From the NCBI GenBank assembly GCA_035304385.1, contig DATGQD010000018.1, positions 27,578 through 91,577 of the forward strand: 64,000 bases of DNA, read 5' to 3'. The notes under the pieces were generated by a model that saw only the letters and a list, made by a program, of their open reading frames with translations, had not been told where the DNA came from and ran no database searches. Positions within the stretch are counted from its first letter, which is position 1, and the number at the start of each line of letters is the position of its first letter. Shown here piece after piece: positions 26,201 through 33,845 of this stretch. The stretch is from ZC4RG29 sp035304385 (lineage in GTDB: Bacteria > Bacteroidota > Bacteroidia > Cytophagales > Cyclobacteriaceae). Position numbers and translations under genes: made by a program.

Positions 26201-27752
26201 TTTTCGAATTTAAGAAAATAATGGGGATTATCATTTCCTCCATGCTCACTCCACCGTGCTGAAAGGTATCTTTATAGAAATTTACGTAGTAGTTGTAGTT
26301 GTTGGGATACGCGAAGAACTGGTCTTCGATGGCGAAGACGTAAGACGTCGAAACATTGATCCGGGGCAGGAAGAGCCGCTCCGGACGAGGAACTTCCATA
26401 AGCTTGTTACCGTCGTACCCCAGGTTTTTCCCTTGCTTGTAGCGGAGGTTGGTATTCACATTACGGTCGCCGATGATCTTGAACGGTCGCTTCACCCGGA
26501 TTGTACCGTGGTCCGTAGTCAATATGACCTTTGCGCGTCGCTCAGAAATCTTCCGGAGCGTGTCCAGCAACGGTGAGTGCAGGAACCACGACTGTGTCAG
26601 GGAGCGGTAGGCCGACTCATCCGGAGCCAGTTCGCGCACCATCGCCATATCCGTCCGCGCGTGCGAGAGCATGTCGACGAAGTTGTATACGATAACGTTC
26701 AGGTCGTTTTGAAACAGGTTCGCCACCGTGTCCACCAGGTCGCGACCTTCCTGCAGGTTCTTAATCTTATGATAAGAGTGCCGGATGTTCAGGTTGTTGC
26801 GCCGCAACTGGCGCGCGAGGAATTCGTGCTCAGCGTTGTTCTTGCCTTCATCGACATCTTCCCCTACCCAGAGATCTGGACTCGACTTCGCCATTTCGCT
26901 CGGCAGCTGGCCGGAGAAAATGGCGTTCCGGGCATACGCCGTCGTCGTCGGAAGGATCGAATAATAGGTACTCTCCTCTTGTATGGAGAAGTAAGCGGAC
27001 AATACCGGTTCGATAACTTTCCACTGATCGTAGCGAAGGTTGTCGATAACGACGAGGAAGACAGGTTCGTCCTTGCCCAGTTCAGGAAACACCTTGCGCT
27101 TCATCAGCTGATGTGAGAGCAAGGGCTTCGATGCATTGGCATCGTTGAGCCATTGTTCGTAATTGCGGATGATGAACCGCGCAAAGTTGGCGTTGGCTTC
27201 GATCTTCTGCATGTCGAGGACGTCCGCCATTTCCTGGTTGTCGGCCTGGTCCATTTCGATTTCCCAAAAGACGAGCTTCTTATACATTTCGGCCCACTGC
27301 TCATGGTCCATGTCGTCCTGAAAGGCCATGCTGATCTTGCCGAACTCCTGTTGATAGCTGAGGTTCGTCTTCTCGATTACGAGTCGCTTGTTGTCTAGGA
27401 TCTTTTTAACCGAGAGCAGGATCTGACTGGGGTTGAGCGGCTTTATCAGGTAGTCGGCAATTTTCGAACCGATGGCTTCTTCCATGATTTGCTCTTCTTC
27501 GTTCTTGGTGATCATCACCACCGGCAGATTTGGCCTATTGTTTTTGATCTGGCTCAATGCCTCCAGTCCTGACATCCCCGGCATATGTTCATCCAAGAAG
27601 ACAACGTCGAAATGCCGTTCATCACTCAGTTCCACCGCCTCAGTACCATTGTTCACGGGTGTGATATCATACCCCCGTTGTTCAAGGAAGAGGATGTGCG
27701 GCTTTAGCAGATCGATTTCGTCATCTGCCCACAATATGCTATATCTTTGCAT
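26190..27752 (-). CDS. porX: PorX: response regulator with PglZ/alkaline-phosphatase-like domain
   Basis: Regulator of the type 9 secretion system. 520 residues. The receiver domain (1-120) has the acidic pair D10-D11, phospho-acceptor Asp54 in VVFLDEHMPGMSG and Lys104 in YLIKPLNP. A helical linker follows, then an alkaline-phosphatase-superfamily domain from about 205: VIDNLRYDQWKVIEPVL, the nucleophile-type Thr in ILPTTTAYARNAIFSG, NFVDMLSHARTDMA, ILTTDHGTIRVKRPFKI and FFAYPNNYNYY. In characterised PorX this domain is a zinc-dependent phosphodiesterase acting on oligonucleotides. Partners PorY and SigP are not in the window; the T9SS cargo at 9.4 kb is a likely client of the system. Confidence 0.95.
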   Translation of the reverse strand: MQRYSILWADDEIDLLKPHILFLEQRGYDITPVNNGTEAVELSDERHFDVVFLDEHMPGMSGLEALSQIKNNRPNLPVVMITKNEEEQIMEEAIGSKIADYLIKPLNPSQILLSVKKILDNKRLVIEKTNLSYQQEFGKISMAFQDDMDHEQWAEMYKKLVFWEIEMDQADNQEMADVLDMQKIEANANFARFIIRNYEQWLNDANASKPLLSHQLMKRKVFPELGKDEPVFLVVIDNLRYDQWKVIEPVLSAYFSIQEESTYYSILPTTTAYARNAIFSGQLPSEMAKSSPDLWVGEDVDEGKNNAEHEFLARQLRRNNLNIRHSYHKIKNLQEGRDLVDTVANLFQNDLNVIVYNFVDMLSHARTDMAMVRELAPDESAYRSLTQSWFLHSPLLDTLRKISERRAKVILTTDHGTIRVKRPFKIIGDRNVNTNLRYKQGKNLGYDGNKLMEVPRPERLFLPRINVSTSYVFAIEDQFFAYPNNYNYYVNFYKDTFQHGGVSMEEMIIPIIFLNSKNVS

Positions 27753-27767
27753 GTCGCTGTTTTTTTA

Positions 27768-27775
27768 CAAATTTA
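27768..27775 (-). promoter_or_regulatory. -7 promoter element of porX
   Basis: TAAATTTG on the minus strand, 15 bases before the porX ATG, followed by A7 CAGCG. The same arrangement precedes the DUF1573 gene (42596-42625). No -33 box was evident. Confidence 0.55.
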
Positions 27776-27842
27776 ACCATAAACGGCCCAGGATCGCAGC
27801 AGCTGAACCGTACTTTGGGTCCCTTGATGGAATATCGCTCAG

Positions 27843-29066
27843 GTGAATAAGAAAAAGATCATCAACGATCCCCTATATGGGTTCATAACCATCCGGAGCG
27901 AACTGATATTCGATATAATAACCCATTCCTGGTTCCAAAGGTTGCGCCACATCCGCCAGCTGGGCCTTACCGAGTTCGTATATCCAGGCGCGCTTCATAC
28001 CCGTTTTCAGCACGCGCTGGGGGCCATGCACCTCATGGGACGGGCATTGGACACGCTGCGCAACCGGGGCGTGGAGATCTCAGATCAGGAATACGAGGCC
28101 GCTCAATTGGCCATCCTCCTTCACGACATGGGGCATGGCCCATTTTCTCATTCCCTGGAAGAAACGTTGCTCGACGGCGTGCACCATGAAAGCATCTCCT
28201 ATCGCTTCATGCTGGAGCTGAACAAACGCTTTAACGGCGCACTCGACCTGACCCTGGAGATCTTCCGAAACAGCTATTCGAGAAAGTTTTTTCACGCCCT
28301 GGTGTCCAGTCAGCTCGATATGGATCGCCTCGATTACCTTAACCGCGACTCCTTCTTCACCGGCGTCCAGGAGGGCCGTATCGGCGTTGACCGCATCATT
28401 GCCATGCTCAATGTCCACGACGACGAACTCGTGGTCGATGAAAAGGGCATCTACAGCATCGAAAACTTCCTCAGCGCCCGCCGCCTGATGTACTGGCAGG
28501 TGTACTTGCATAAAACCACCGTTAGCGTTGAGCGCATGCTCATCAACCTGGTCCGCCGCGCCCGCGATCTCGTAGCAAGCGGCCATAATCTACCCTCAAG
28601 CGACGCGCTGGCGTATTTTTTGAAGGCGCCGGTCGGGCTCGAAGCGTTTCGCGACGCCCGCACGCTGGAGGCGTTCGGAGCGCTGGACGATCACGATGTA
28701 TGGGGCGCGCTCAAAATGTGGCAGACCCATAGCGACCGGATCCTGTCCGAACTGTGCCGAATGATCATTCAAAGAAAAATCTTCAGGATCGTATTGAGCA
28801 ATGAGCCGGTAAGCAAGACACAAGTCGAACAAGTGCGGCGTATGGTCACACGTCATTACAAGATCCTCAGGTCCGAATCAGTGTACCTGTTCTCGCTCGG
28901 CACAGTGACGAATGAAGCCTATACGGAAGGACAGAAGATTCACATCCTTACCCGTGAGGGGAAACGCATTGACGTGGCGCAGGCATCGGACCTTCCCAAC
29001 ATTAAAGCGTTGAGCAAAATCGTCAAAAAAAACTATCTCTGCTGGCCCAAACACCTATCTTTGTGA
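27843..29066 (+). CDS. HD-domain phosphohydrolase (dGTPase/SAMHD1-like)
   Basis: 407 residues with the metal-binding HD signature: H57 in HTRFQHALGAMHL, H94-D95 in LLHDMGHGPFSHSLE, and the later Asp in QLDMDRLDYLNRDSFFTG. This arrangement is that of deoxynucleotide triphosphohydrolases and close relatives, so a nucleotide triphosphatase role is likely but not proven. The C-terminal 200 residues are helical. The start is GTG at 27843. It is divergent from porX and leads into lpxD; the -7 box for lpxD sits in its last codons. No membrane segments. Confidence 0.85.
   Translation: MNKKKIINDPLYGFITIRSELIFDIITHSWFQRLRHIRQLGLTEFVYPGALHTRFQHALGAMHLMGRALDTLRNRGVEISDQEYEAAQLAILLHDMGHGPFSHSLEETLLDGVHHESISYRFMLELNKRFNGALDLTLEIFRNSYSRKFFHALVSSQLDMDRLDYLNRDSFFTGVQEGRIGVDRIIAMLNVHDDELVVDEKGIYSIENFLSARRLMYWQVYLHKTTVSVERMLINLVRRARDLVASGHNLPSSDALAYFLKAPVGLEAFRDARTLEAFGALDDHDVWGALKMWQTHSDRILSELCRMIIQRKIFRIVLSNEPVSKTQVEQVRRMVTRHYKILRSESVYLFSLGTVTNEAYTEGQKIHILTREGKRIDVAQASDLPNIKALSKIVKKNYLCWPKHLSL
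29055..29062 (+). promoter_or_regulatory. -7 promoter element upstream of lpxD
   Basis: TATCTTTG, an exact consensus match, embedded in the last codons of the HD-protein gene, 66 bases before the lpxD ATG. No -33 TTG at the expected distance. Confidence 0.45.
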
Positions 29067-29127
29067 AATTGGTCAGAAACCTCCCGTTCTCGGGTCGTGT
29101 TTTGACCGTTCCTTCAACATTCGGTCT

Positions 29128-30177
29128 ATGGAATTTACGGTCAACCAGATCGCCCAGATGCTGGGCGGTGAAGTAATGGGTAGCGGGGATGAAAGGATCA
29201 GCATGCTGGCAAAAATCCAGGATGCCCGAAGGGGGCAGATCGCGTTCTTGTCCAACCCCAAATACGAGCAATTCATTTACTCCACGGAGGCAACCGCAGT
29301 GATCGTCCGAAAGGACTTTGCGCCGCGTAAAGAAGTTCGGGCGACCCTGATCAAAGTTGAAGACCCATACGTCAGCTTCACTACGCTCCTGGAAGAATAT
29401 CACAAACTCATCAGCTTTCAGAAGAGCGGCGTCGAAGAGCCTTGTTACGTAGGCGAAAACTCAACTGTGGGTAACAATGCCTACCGGGGCGCCTTCTCGT
29501 ACATTGGAAATAACTGCCACATCGGCAACAACGTAAAAATTTATCCGCATGCGTATGTGGGAGACAACGTGCGGATCGGAAGCGACACCATCCTGCACTC
29601 AGGGGTGAAGATCTATCCCGACACGGTCATCGGCAATAATGTCGTGGTCCATTCGGGAACGGTCATCGGCAGCGACGGCTTCGGCTTCGCACAACAGGAA
29701 GACGGGAGTTACAAAACGATTCCCCAGCTCGGTAAAGTCATTATAGAAGATAATGTCACCATTGGGGCAAACACGGTGATCGACTGTGCGACCTTCGCCA
29801 GCGACGCTACCGTGATCCGCGCCGGCGTAAAACTCGATAACCTGATACAGGTTGCGCACAATGTAGAAATTGGCCGTAACACCGTGATCGCCGCCCAAAC
29901 CGGAATATCGGGTTCTACCAAGGTCGGCGAAAATTGTATGCTGGCGGGACAAGTGGGCATCGCGGGGCACCTCGTCATTGCCAACAACACCAGCCTGGGT
30001 GCGCAGGCAGGCGTCTCCAAGTCGATTACCAAAGAAGGACAGCGCCTCCTGGGATACCCTGTCTTCGATATTAAGGAGTATTTTCGGTCATACGCCGTGT
30101 TCAAAAAACTTCCCGATCTCAATTACCGGCTGAAAGAATTGGAGAATAAGGTCAAGTCACTCGTCAACCACACCTGA
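29128..30177 (+). CDS. lpxD: UDP-3-O-(3-hydroxyacyl)glucosamine N-acyltransferase
   Basis: Third step of lipid A synthesis: adds a hydroxyacyl chain from acyl carrier protein to the 2-amine. 349 residues. The N-terminal uridine-binding domain (MEFTVNQIAQMLGGEVMGSG) is followed from about 100 by hexapeptide repeats (VGENSTVGNNAY, IGNNCHIGNNVKIYP, VGDNVRIGSDTILH) that make the left-handed beta helix, with the catalytic-His-type IQVAHNVEIGRNTVIAAQTG. A helical tail ends ELENKVKSLVNHT. It heads the run lpxD, lpxC/fabZ, lpxA. Confidence 0.96.
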   Translation: MEFTVNQIAQMLGGEVMGSGDERISMLAKIQDARRGQIAFLSNPKYEQFIYSTEATAVIVRKDFAPRKEVRATLIKVEDPYVSFTTLLEEYHKLISFQKSGVEEPCYVGENSTVGNNAYRGAFSYIGNNCHIGNNVKIYPHAYVGDNVRIGSDTILHSGVKIYPDTVIGNNVVVHSGTVIGSDGFGFAQQEDGSYKTIPQLGKVIIEDNVTIGANTVIDCATFASDATVIRAGVKLDNLIQVAHNVEIGRNTVIAAQTGISGSTKVGENCMLAGQVGIAGHLVIANNTSLGAQAGVSKSITKEGQRLLGYPVFDIKEYFRSYAVFKKLPDLNYRLKELENKVKSLVNHT

Positions 30178-30208
30178 ATCCACCCTGACGGCCCCGCAGA
30201 CCCGAAAA

Positions 30209-30240
30209 TTGGATTATCCGGATAAATGAGGTTAAATTTG
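30209..30240 (+). promoter_or_regulatory. Promoter of lpxC/fabZ
   Basis: TTG at 30209-30211, 21-base spacer, TAAATTTG at 30233-30240. It lies 20 bases before the ATG, so this gene can be transcribed apart from lpxD. Confidence 0.6.
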
Positions 30241-30260
30241 CGCCACTTTTGCAGGCAAAA

Positions 30261-31655
30261 ATGTTAAATATCAAACAACAGACTATCCGGAAAGCGGTCA
30301 CACTCTCCGGGGTCGGACTCCACACCGGTGTCCAGACCAACATGACATTTGTCCCCGCAAAGCCCAATCATGGTATCAAGTTTCAACGTGTCGATATATC
30401 CGGATCACCGATTGTAGATGCCGATTGCGACAACGTCGTGGACGTGTCGCGCGGAACATCCATCGAGCAAAGCGGCGCCCGTGTAAGCACCATTGAACAT
30501 ACGCTCGCTGCCCTGGTAGGACTTGAGATCGACAATGTCCTCATCCAGCTCGATGGCCCTGAATGTCCCATCATGGACGGCAGCTCCAAACCCTTTGTCG
30601 ACGTTCTCAAAGAAGCCGGAACGGAAGAACAAAACGCCCTGCGCGATTTCTTCGAAGTACAGGAGCCCGTGTTCTATCGTGAGGCTGCGCGTAATGTCGA
30701 GATCGCCGCGCTGCCGCTCGACGACTATCGCGTAACGGTGATGATAGACTACAACTCTCCCGTTCTCGGCAGCCAGCACGCATCCATCACCGACATCCGG
30801 CAGTTTGAAAAGGAGATTGCATCGTGCCGTACCTTCTGCTTCCTCCACGAACTGGAGATGTTGTATAAGAACAACCTGATTAAGGGCGGAGACCTCAACA
30901 ACGCAATCGTCATTGTCGACCGCGTGGTGAAGGACGACGAGCTGGAAAACATTGCCAAGATGTTGGGTAAGCCCAAGGTTGCCGTAAAGCAGGAAGGCAT
31001 CCTCAACAACATCGAACTCCGATACAAGAACGAACCGGCGCGTCACAAGCTCCTCGACATCGTCGGCGACCTTGCCCTGGCCGGCCGTCCGCTGAAAGCC
31101 CAGGTGCTGGCCGCTCGTCCGGGCCATGCCGCCAACGTCGCGTTCGCCAAAAAACTCAAGAAGGCGATGCAGGAGGACGACAAGAAGGGAAGGCCAAAAT
31201 ACAATCCCAGCCTGCCGCCGGTGATGGACATCAACAAGATCACGGCAACCCTGCCCCACCGCTATCCATTCCTGCTCATAGACAAGATTATCTATCTAGA
31301 CAACGAGAGTGTTGCCGGTGTAAAGAATGTAACTGCCAATGAATACTTCTTCCAGGGTCACTTCCCGGGCAATCCAGTGTTCCCTGGCGTGCTGCAGATA
31401 GAGGCCATGGCGCAGATCGGTGGTATCCTGGTTCTCAATACGGTCCCCGATCCTGAAAACTATTGGACGTACTTCCTGGGAATCGAAAATATGCGCTTCA
31501 GAAAGATGGTGCTACCGGGTGACACGCTCGTCATCCAATGCGACCTTCTGGCACCGATAAAGCGCGGCATCGCGAAAATGTACGGAAGAGGCTTCGTCGG
31601 CAACACCCTGGTTTGTGAGGGTACCATGACGGCCAGCATCGTCCGCAAAGATTGA
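30261..31655 (+). CDS. lpxC/fabZ: Bifunctional LpxC deacetylase / FabZ dehydratase
   Basis: A fusion typical of Bacteroidota. Residues 1-310 are LpxC, the zinc deacetylase that commits UDP-acylGlcNAc to lipid A: QQTIRKAVTLSGVGLHTGV, zinc-ligand His80 in STIEHTLAAL, the catalytic-side ARHKLLDIVGDLALAGRPL. After a lysine-rich linker, residues about 320-464 are FabZ, the 3-hydroxyacyl-ACP dehydratase: LPHRYPFLLIDKI and the active-site GHFPGNPVFPGVLQIEAMAQ. One polypeptide thus links fatty acid elongation to lipid A. The frame is open four codons further, to a TTG; the ATG is preferred. lpxA begins 4 bases after the stop. Confidence 0.96.
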   Translation: MLNIKQQTIRKAVTLSGVGLHTGVQTNMTFVPAKPNHGIKFQRVDISGSPIVDADCDNVVDVSRGTSIEQSGARVSTIEHTLAALVGLEIDNVLIQLDGPECPIMDGSSKPFVDVLKEAGTEEQNALRDFFEVQEPVFYREAARNVEIAALPLDDYRVTVMIDYNSPVLGSQHASITDIRQFEKEIASCRTFCFLHELEMLYKNNLIKGGDLNNAIVIVDRVVKDDELENIAKMLGKPKVAVKQEGILNNIELRYKNEPARHKLLDIVGDLALAGRPLKAQVLAARPGHAANVAFAKKLKKAMQEDDKKGRPKYNPSLPPVMDINKITATLPHRYPFLLIDKIIYLDNESVAGVKNVTANEYFFQGHFPGNPVFPGVLQIEAMAQIGGILVLNTVPDPENYWTYFLGIENMRFRKMVLPGDTLVIQCDLLAPIKRGIAKMYGRGFVGNTLVCEGTMTASIVRKD

Positions 31656-31659
31656 ATGC

Positions 31660-32448
31660 ATGAGTTTTCACCAACTGGCTAATATCCACCCCGATGCCAA
31701 AATCGGGAAAAACGTTACCATTGAAGCATTTGCCACCATTCAGGCCGACGTAGTCATTAACGACGACTGCTGGATCGGCCCGAATGCCGTGATCTGGAAT
31801 GGCGCACGGCTCGGTAAAGGCGTTCGCGTCTATCCCGGCGCCTCCGTATCTTCTATACCCCAGGACCTCAAATTCGCGGGAGAGAAAACAGAGACATTCA
31901 TCGGCGACAACACCGTCATCCGCGAATACGTCACCGTCAGCTGCGGCACAAGCGACAAATACAAAACCGTGATCGGCAAGAACTGCCTCCTCATGGCATA
32001 TGTCCACGTTGCCCACGACTGCATTATCGGCGACAACTGCATACTCGTAAACGCAGTACAGCTCGCTGGCCATGTGGAAGTCGACGACTGGGCGATCATC
32101 GGCGGAGCGAGCGCGCTTCACCAATTTGTTAAGATCGGCGCCCATGTTATGATCTCCGGAGGCTCACTCGTGCGAAAAGATGTACCACCTTATGTCAAAG
32201 CGGCACGCGAACCCCTCGCCTATGCCGGCATCAATTCTGTAGGACTGCGCCGCCGCGGATTTACTTCCGAAAAGATCAGCGAGATCCAGGAGATCTATCG
32301 CTACATTTTCATGAAGGGGATGAACAACAGCAAAGCGCTGGAAGAACTGGAACGAAAGATGCCCGAAACCGAAGAACGCGACTCCATCATCAACTTCATT
32401 CGAAATTCGGAGCGGGGTATCATGAAAGGTTACGGCGCGTCCGACTGA
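31660..32448 (+). CDS. lpxA: UDP-N-acetylglucosamine acyltransferase
   Basis: First step of lipid A synthesis. 262 residues, the usual size. Hexapeptide repeats run from IHPDAKIGKNVTIEAFA through IGKNCLLMAYVHVAHDC, with the catalytic His in the latter stretch, to GGASALHQFVKIGAHVMISG. The C-terminal helical part contains VGLRRRGFTSEKISEIQEIY and ends with acidic helices. It follows lpxC/fabZ by 4 bases and is clearly cotranscribed. Confidence 0.96.
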   Translation: MSFHQLANIHPDAKIGKNVTIEAFATIQADVVINDDCWIGPNAVIWNGARLGKGVRVYPGASVSSIPQDLKFAGEKTETFIGDNTVIREYVTVSCGTSDKYKTVIGKNCLLMAYVHVAHDCIIGDNCILVNAVQLAGHVEVDDWAIIGGASALHQFVKIGAHVMISGGSLVRKDVPPYVKAAREPLAYAGINSVGLRRRGFTSEKISEIQEIYRYIFMKGMNNSKALEELERKMPETEERDSIINFIRNSERGIMKGYGASD

Positions 32449-32467
32449 ACACAAAAACCTGAGCGGC

Positions 32468-33136
32468 ATGCGGGTTGACCCCGACACTCAAGTAACGCAA
32501 CCGAAATCCGCCGGCTTGTTCCGCATTACCGCACAAGACCTCGGCAAACGATTCAACCGGGATTGGATCTTTCGCAAGCTGACCTTTACGTTTCAACCCG
32601 GCAACACATACGCCATCATCGGACCAAACGGATCCGGTAAGTCCACACTCATGCAAATTCTATGGGGCCAGATGCCACCTTCAACCGGCGCCGTTGAATA
32701 CCACAGAGGCAGCACCCGAATCGACCCGGCGGAATTGTATCGTCATGTGGCACTGGCTGCACCGTATATGGAACTCATCGATGAGTTTACGTTGACAGAA
32801 CAGCTTCGCTTTCATTTCCGGTTGCGACAAAGTCGCGACAACATGGATATACCCCAATTGCTGGAGGCCATCGGGATGGAAAAAGTGAGTGAGAAATACA
32901 TAGGTAATTTTTCGTCCGGAATGAAACAGCGGGTCAAGCTGGGCCTGGCACTCCTCACACGGGCCGATGCCGTATTCCTCGACGAGCCGGGAACCAACCT
33001 CGACGAAAAAGCCTTCGGCTGGTACCTGGACCTTTTAAGAAAATTGCCGTCTGACGTGGCGACGTTCATCGCCTCCAACCAGTCGCGGGAGTACCCTTCG
33101 GATGCGATACGACTCGATTTAACAACATTCAAATAA
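32468..33136 (+). CDS. ABC transporter ATP-binding protein without a neighbouring permease
   Basis: 222 residues of an ABC ATPase. Walker A is IGPNGSGKSTLMQIL, the signature is NFSSGMKQRVKLGLALL, Walker B is AVFLDEPGTNLD, and the Q-loop region falls near ALAAPYMELIDEFTLTEQLR. No transmembrane domain is fused and no permease gene is adjacent, although the gene follows lpxA by 19 bases and is presumably in the lipid A operon. Resemblance to CcmA-type ATPases is only in size and the short linker. The substrate is unknown; a permease could be elsewhere. Confidence 0.9.
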   Translation: MRVDPDTQVTQPKSAGLFRITAQDLGKRFNRDWIFRKLTFTFQPGNTYAIIGPNGSGKSTLMQILWGQMPPSTGAVEYHRGSTRIDPAELYRHVALAAPYMELIDEFTLTEQLRFHFRLRQSRDNMDIPQLLEAIGMEKVSEKYIGNFSSGMKQRVKLGLALLTRADAVFLDEPGTNLDEKAFGWYLDLLRKLPSDVATFIASNQSREYPSDAIRLDLTTFK

Positions 33137-33256
33137 GTCAGGCCGATTCCCCACGTCCCAATTCCGGAAAATTCCGCCAGGCTGCTTTCACGGGGGTTGG
33201 GGCTGTTTGATTTTTCTTTTTTTAGTGGCAAATTCGTGTTTACTAACTTTTTGAAA

Positions 33257-33730
33257 ATGAAAATCATCCCAAGATTGCTGTCCATCCTGGTCGCCGTTGC
33301 CATAGCCGTTTCATTCACGGCCTGCGGTGACGATGATGAACCCGGCGCCTCCGAAGAAGAAACTCAACTGGGCAAACTCGTCGGCACCTGGACACTCTCC
33401 TCTGCCACCCTGGACGGCACTCCACGGACGACAGACTTTCCCGGACTTACCCTCACGGTATCCGGCACCTTCAGTCAGGGCGGCACCTACGCATACAGCT
33501 TTACCGGCACCAGGCCTAATCCCAGCCCCTGGCCGGAAAGCGGCAACTGGAAGTTCGATGCGAACCCTAACTCCCAGATCCTCCGCCTTAATGACGGACA
33601 GAAAATGGGTTACTCCCTCGGTAACGGCAACGCACAGCTCACCATAGAATTTACTTATCAAGGTGGCGGGTTCCCCGGAGGCAGGATCGAAGAGGTCGCC
33701 GGCAACTGGCAATTCGTATTCCAGAAATAA
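33257..33730 (+). CDS. Lipocalin-like small lipoprotein
   Basis: 157 residues. A lipoprotein signal ends at Cys23 (SFTAC), followed by GDDDEPG, an acidic spacer common in Bacteroidota surface lipoproteins. The mature part begins LGKLVGTWTLSSATLDG and has alternating beta strands (GTFSQGGTYAYSFTGT, SGNWKFDANPNSQILRLNDG, AQLTIEFTY), as in lipocalin-like domains of this phylum. The acidic +2/+3 residues suggest surface display. The ATG is chosen over upstream in-frame starts because it opens the signal peptide. Ligand unknown; it stands alone. Confidence 0.75.
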   Translation: MKIIPRLLSILVAVAIAVSFTACGDDDEPGASEEETQLGKLVGTWTLSSATLDGTPRTTDFPGLTLTVSGTFSQGGTYAYSFTGTRPNPSPWPESGNWKFDANPNSQILRLNDGQKMGYSLGNGNAQLTIEFTYQGGGFPGGRIEEVAGNWQFVFQK

Positions 33731-33753
33731 TTTTATTCAAAAGGAATAACTCC

Positions 33754-33787
33754 GTAGGGACGCACGGCGTGCGTCCCTCTTTTTTAC
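33754..33787 (+). terminator. REP-like palindrome acting as terminator
   Basis: AGGGACGCAC (33756-33765), loop GGC, GTGCGTCCCT (33769-33778), then C and a T-run. It is the sister of 24423-24450 and, unlike that copy, has the T-run of a Rho-independent terminator, 25 bases after the lipoprotein stop. Confidence 0.7.
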
Positions 33788-33845
33788 TAATTCGTAGATC
33801 CATTTCCCGGACACGCTAATGCGTACCGGATGCGTCACGGCTACA

